Origin: an uncultured Verrucomicrobiota bacterium
GTDB lineage: Bacteria; Verrucomicrobiota; Kiritimatiellia; RFP12; UBA1067
DNA length: 8,258 nucleotides
Assembly (NCBI GenBank): GCA_945947925.1
Contig: CAMEZU010000068.1
Coordinates: forward strand, 1-8,258
Direction: 5' to 3'
Below are positions 6,280 to 8,258 of the stretch, piece by piece. The notes under the pieces are model-generated. The model saw only the letters and a list, made by a program, of their open reading frames with translations. It did not search any database and was not told the origin of the DNA. Position numbers and translations under genes: made by a program. The number at the start of each line of letters is the position of its first letter. The first letter of the stretch is position 1.

Positions 6280-7335
6280 ATGACGCGCGTTGCGCTTGAT
6301 GCGATGGGGGGCGACTTCGCCCCCAAGCAAATCGTTGTCGGTGCGGTTGAGGCCGCCTGCGGGGTTCCAGACGTCAAGATTCTCCTGGTCGGCCAGATGG
6401 CCGCGATCCAAAAGGAGATCGAGTCGTTCTCGAAGGACCGCAAGGAGCTTTTCCGACGGGCTCAGGAGAAGGGGACGCTCGAGATCGTCCATGCCTCTGA
6501 CGAGGTGGAGATGACCGACGAGCCGGTCGAGGCGGTCCGCAAGAAGAAGGACTGCTCGATCAACGTGGCGATGCGCCTCGTCAAGGAAGGCCGTGCGGAC
6601 GTCTTCGTGTCCGCCGGCAATTCCGGGGCGGTCGCCACGAGCGCGATCCTGACCTTGGGCCGCATTCGCGGCGTCAAGCGTCCGGCCATCGCGATGATCC
6701 TCCCGACGAAGAAGCCGGACCGTCCGTTGCTTCTTCTCGATGCCGGCGCGAACATGGACTGTCATCCCGAGTGGCTCGGTCAGTGGGCCATCATGGGGTC
6801 GGTCTATTCGAAGGCGGTGCTCGGGCAGAAGGATCCGAAGGTGGGCCTTCTGTCGATCGGCACGGAGGACTGCAAGGGCAATTCCCTCGTCAAGGAGACG
6901 CATCCGCTCATCAAGGGCATCGGCTGCGTCAACTTCGTGGGCAACATCGAGGGCCATGACATCTGCGGCGGCGAGGTCGACGTCGCGGTGGCCGACGGTT
7001 TTGTCGGCAACGTCGTGCTCAAGACGGTCGAGTCGGTCGCGCACGCGATCGGCGGCTGGCTGAAGTCCGAGCTCAAGAAGAATTTCTTCCGCATGTTCTG
7101 CACGCTTCTGCTGAAGGGGGCGTTCAAGGCGCTGAAGAAGCAGATGGATCCGGAGATCTACGGCGGGGCTCCGCTGCTGGGCGTGCCGGGCGCCGTGATC
7201 ATCACGCACGGCAATTCGACCCACAAGGCCATTTTCTACGCCGTCAAAGCCGGCGTCGCTGCGGCGACCAACGACGTGTCGGGGCTTATCGAAAAAGCGA
7301 TCGCCGATCACGCCGCGGGCGTCAAGCAGTCATGA
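6280..7335 (+). CDS. plsX: Phosphate acyltransferase PlsX
   Basis: PlsX converts acyl-ACP and phosphate to acyl-phosphate, the donor used by PlsY in the first acylation of glycerol-3-phosphate. The protein is a peripheral cytoplasmic enzyme of phospholipid synthesis. The 351 residues fit the family length. Diagnostic stretches are the N-terminal RVALDAMGGDFAPKQIV, VSAGNSGAVA, LLDAGANMDCHPEWLGQWA, VGLLSIGTED, NFVGNIEGHDI, VADGFVGNVVLKT and the late YGGAPLLGVPGAVI with HGNS. The ATG at 6280 begins directly at the conserved N-terminus but lacks a Shine-Dalgarno (the upstream bases are pyrimidine-rich). It is 25 bp downstream of rpmF, the widespread rpmF-plsX order. Its stop overlaps leuS (ATGA), where many bacteria instead have fabH. 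Confidence 0.97.
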   Translation: MTRVALDAMGGDFAPKQIVVGAVEAACGVPDVKILLVGQMAAIQKEIESFSKDRKELFRRAQEKGTLEIVHASDEVEMTDEPVEAVRKKKDCSINVAMRLVKEGRADVFVSAGNSGAVATSAILTLGRIRGVKRPAIAMILPTKKPDRPLLLLDAGANMDCHPEWLGQWAIMGSVYSKAVLGQKDPKVGLLSIGTEDCKGNSLVKETHPLIKGIGCVNFVGNIEGHDICGGEVDVAVADGFVGNVVLKTVESVAHAIGGWLKSELKKNFFRMFCTLLLKGAFKALKKQMDPEIYGGAPLLGVPGAVIITHGNSTHKAIFYAVKAGVAAATNDVSGLIEKAIADHAAGVKQS

Positions 7336-8258
7336 GCGATTACAATTTCTCTGCCATCGAGAAGAAGTGGCAGAAGTACTGGCTGGAGAACAAGACCTTC
7401 AAGACGCCGTCGGTTTCCGACAAGCCGAAGTTCTACTGTCTTGACATGTTCCCGTATCCGTCGGGCGCCGGCCTGCACGTCGGCCATCCCGAGGGCTACA
7501 CGGCGACGGACATCCTGTGCCGTTACAAGCGCATGAAGGGCTTCAACGTCCTGCATCCGATGGGATGGGATGCGTTCGGCCTTCCTGCCGAGCAGTACGC
7601 GGTCGAGACGGGCACGCATCCGTCGGTCACGACGAAGAAGAACGTGGACCGTTTCCGCGAGCAGATCCGGGCGCTCGGCTTTTCGTACGACTGGGACCGC
7701 GAGATCAACACGACGGACCCGAAGTACTACAAGTGGACGCAGTGGATCTTCGAGCAGCTCTACAAGAAGGGCCTCGCCTACGTCGCCGAGGTGCCGGTGA
7801 ACTGGTGTCCCGCGCTCGGCACGGTGCTGGCGAACGAGGAGGTCATCGACGGACGCTCCGAGCGCGGCAACCATCCCGTGATCCGCAAGCCGATGCGCCA
7901 GTGGATGCTCCGCATCACCGAGTACGCCGAGAAGCTTCTGGCGGGTCTTGACGACCTCGACTGGCCGGAGGGCGTCAAGGAGATGCAGCGCAACTGGATC
8001 GGCAAGTCCACGGGCGCGCTCGTCGATTTCAAGGCGACGGGAACGACTGATACGATCACCGTCTATACGACGCGTTGCGATACGCTCTTCGGGGCGACGT
8101 ACATGGTCCTCTCGCCCGAGCACAAGCTCGTCGCGAAGTGGCTTGCCGACGGCACGATCAGGAATGCCGATGCGGTCAGGGAGTACCAGAAGAAGGCCGC
8201 GGGCAAGAGCGACCTCGAGCGCACCGAGCTCAACAAGGAGAAGACGGGCGTCCGCCTC
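7332..8258 (+). CDS. leuS: Leucyl-tRNA synthetase, N-terminal part (cut by window end)
   Basis: The frame is open from ATG 7332 to the window end (309 codons); family members are usually 800-900 residues, so about a third is present. LeuRS attaches leucine to tRNA(Leu) in the cytoplasm. The class I signature is HVGH (H49-H52) in LHVGHPEGYTATD, followed by HPMGWDAFGLPAEQYA, then VNWCPALGTVLANEEV and QRNWIGKSTGALVDF leading into the CP1 editing domain. The editing threonine-rich motif reads TTRCDT (246-251), with Cys249 where Pro is common. The KMSKS loop lies beyond the window. The start overlaps the plsX stop by four bases (ATGA), so translation is probably coupled; no independent Shine-Dalgarno is seen. 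Confidence 0.96.
   Translation, partial: MSDYNFSAIEKKWQKYWLENKTFKTPSVSDKPKFYCLDMFPYPSGAGLHVGHPEGYTATDILCRYKRMKGFNVLHPMGWDAFGLPAEQYAVETGTHPSVTTKKNVDRFREQIRALGFSYDWDREINTTDPKYYKWTQWIFEQLYKKGLAYVAEVPVNWCPALGTVLANEEVIDGRSERGNHPVIRKPMRQWMLRITEYAEKLLAGLDDLDWPEGVKEMQRNWIGKSTGALVDFKATGTTDTITVYTTRCDTLFGATYMVLSPEHKLVAKWLADGTIRNADAVREYQKKAAGKSDLERTELNKEKTGVRL

Noticed and set aside
6082..7311. Antisense open frame of about 409 codons over rpmF and plsX
   Set aside because: Both + strand genes are unmistakable; the antisense product is compositionally biased and lacks motifs.
7308..8123. Antisense open frame over leuS
   Set aside because: It is a shadow of the leucyl-tRNA synthetase gene, whose HVGH and editing motifs are on the + strand.

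Overview
The window is GC-rich, densely coding, and every supported gene is on the + strand. It has two parts. The first is accessory: a very large secreted glycoside hydrolase (135-4589) with its own near-consensus promoter, then a small glycosyltransferase (4617-5501). The second is a conserved housekeeping block: a DUF177/YceD-family protein (5589-6032), ribosomal protein L32 rpmF (6072-6254), acyl-phosphate acyltransferase plsX (6280-7335) and leucyl-tRNA synthetase leuS (7332 onward, cut by the window end).

The organism is a bacterium. The exported LacZ-type enzyme carries a CBM32-like domain and a DUF3472-like tail, which fits a polysaccharide-degrading Gram-negative lineage, possibly of the Planctomycetes-Verrucomicrobia-Kiritimatiellota group. 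That placement is inference; the window has no rRNA or other decisive marker. The promoters stand out as AT-rich islands with clear sigma-70-type boxes.

Transcription signals are unusually readable. The hydrolase has TTGACA-17-TATACT, a strong Shine-Dalgarno, and a long imperfect hairpin just upstream of the -35 box. The glycosyltransferase and the DUF177 gene each have an extended -10 (TGNTATAAT) so close to the start codon that their mRNAs should be leaderless or nearly so. Inside the DUF177 gene lies a second near-perfect promoter (TTGACT-17-TATAAT), suited to driving rpmF-plsX-leuS separately from DUF177. plsX overlaps leuS by ATGA.

Functionally, the hydrolase should act outside the cytoplasm on beta-galactosides or related glycans. 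The glycosyltransferase probably works on a surface glycan, with no evident link to the hydrolase. The downstream block links ribosome assembly (DUF177, L32), phospholipid synthesis (PlsX) and tRNA charging (LeuRS). The points most worth a second look are the GH2-CBM32-DUF3472 fusion, a five-copy heptanucleotide tandem repeat inside its catalytic domain, the leaderless-type starts, and the internal promoter. I see no CRISPR array, tRNA, rRNA, insertion sequence or complete novel defence-type system.
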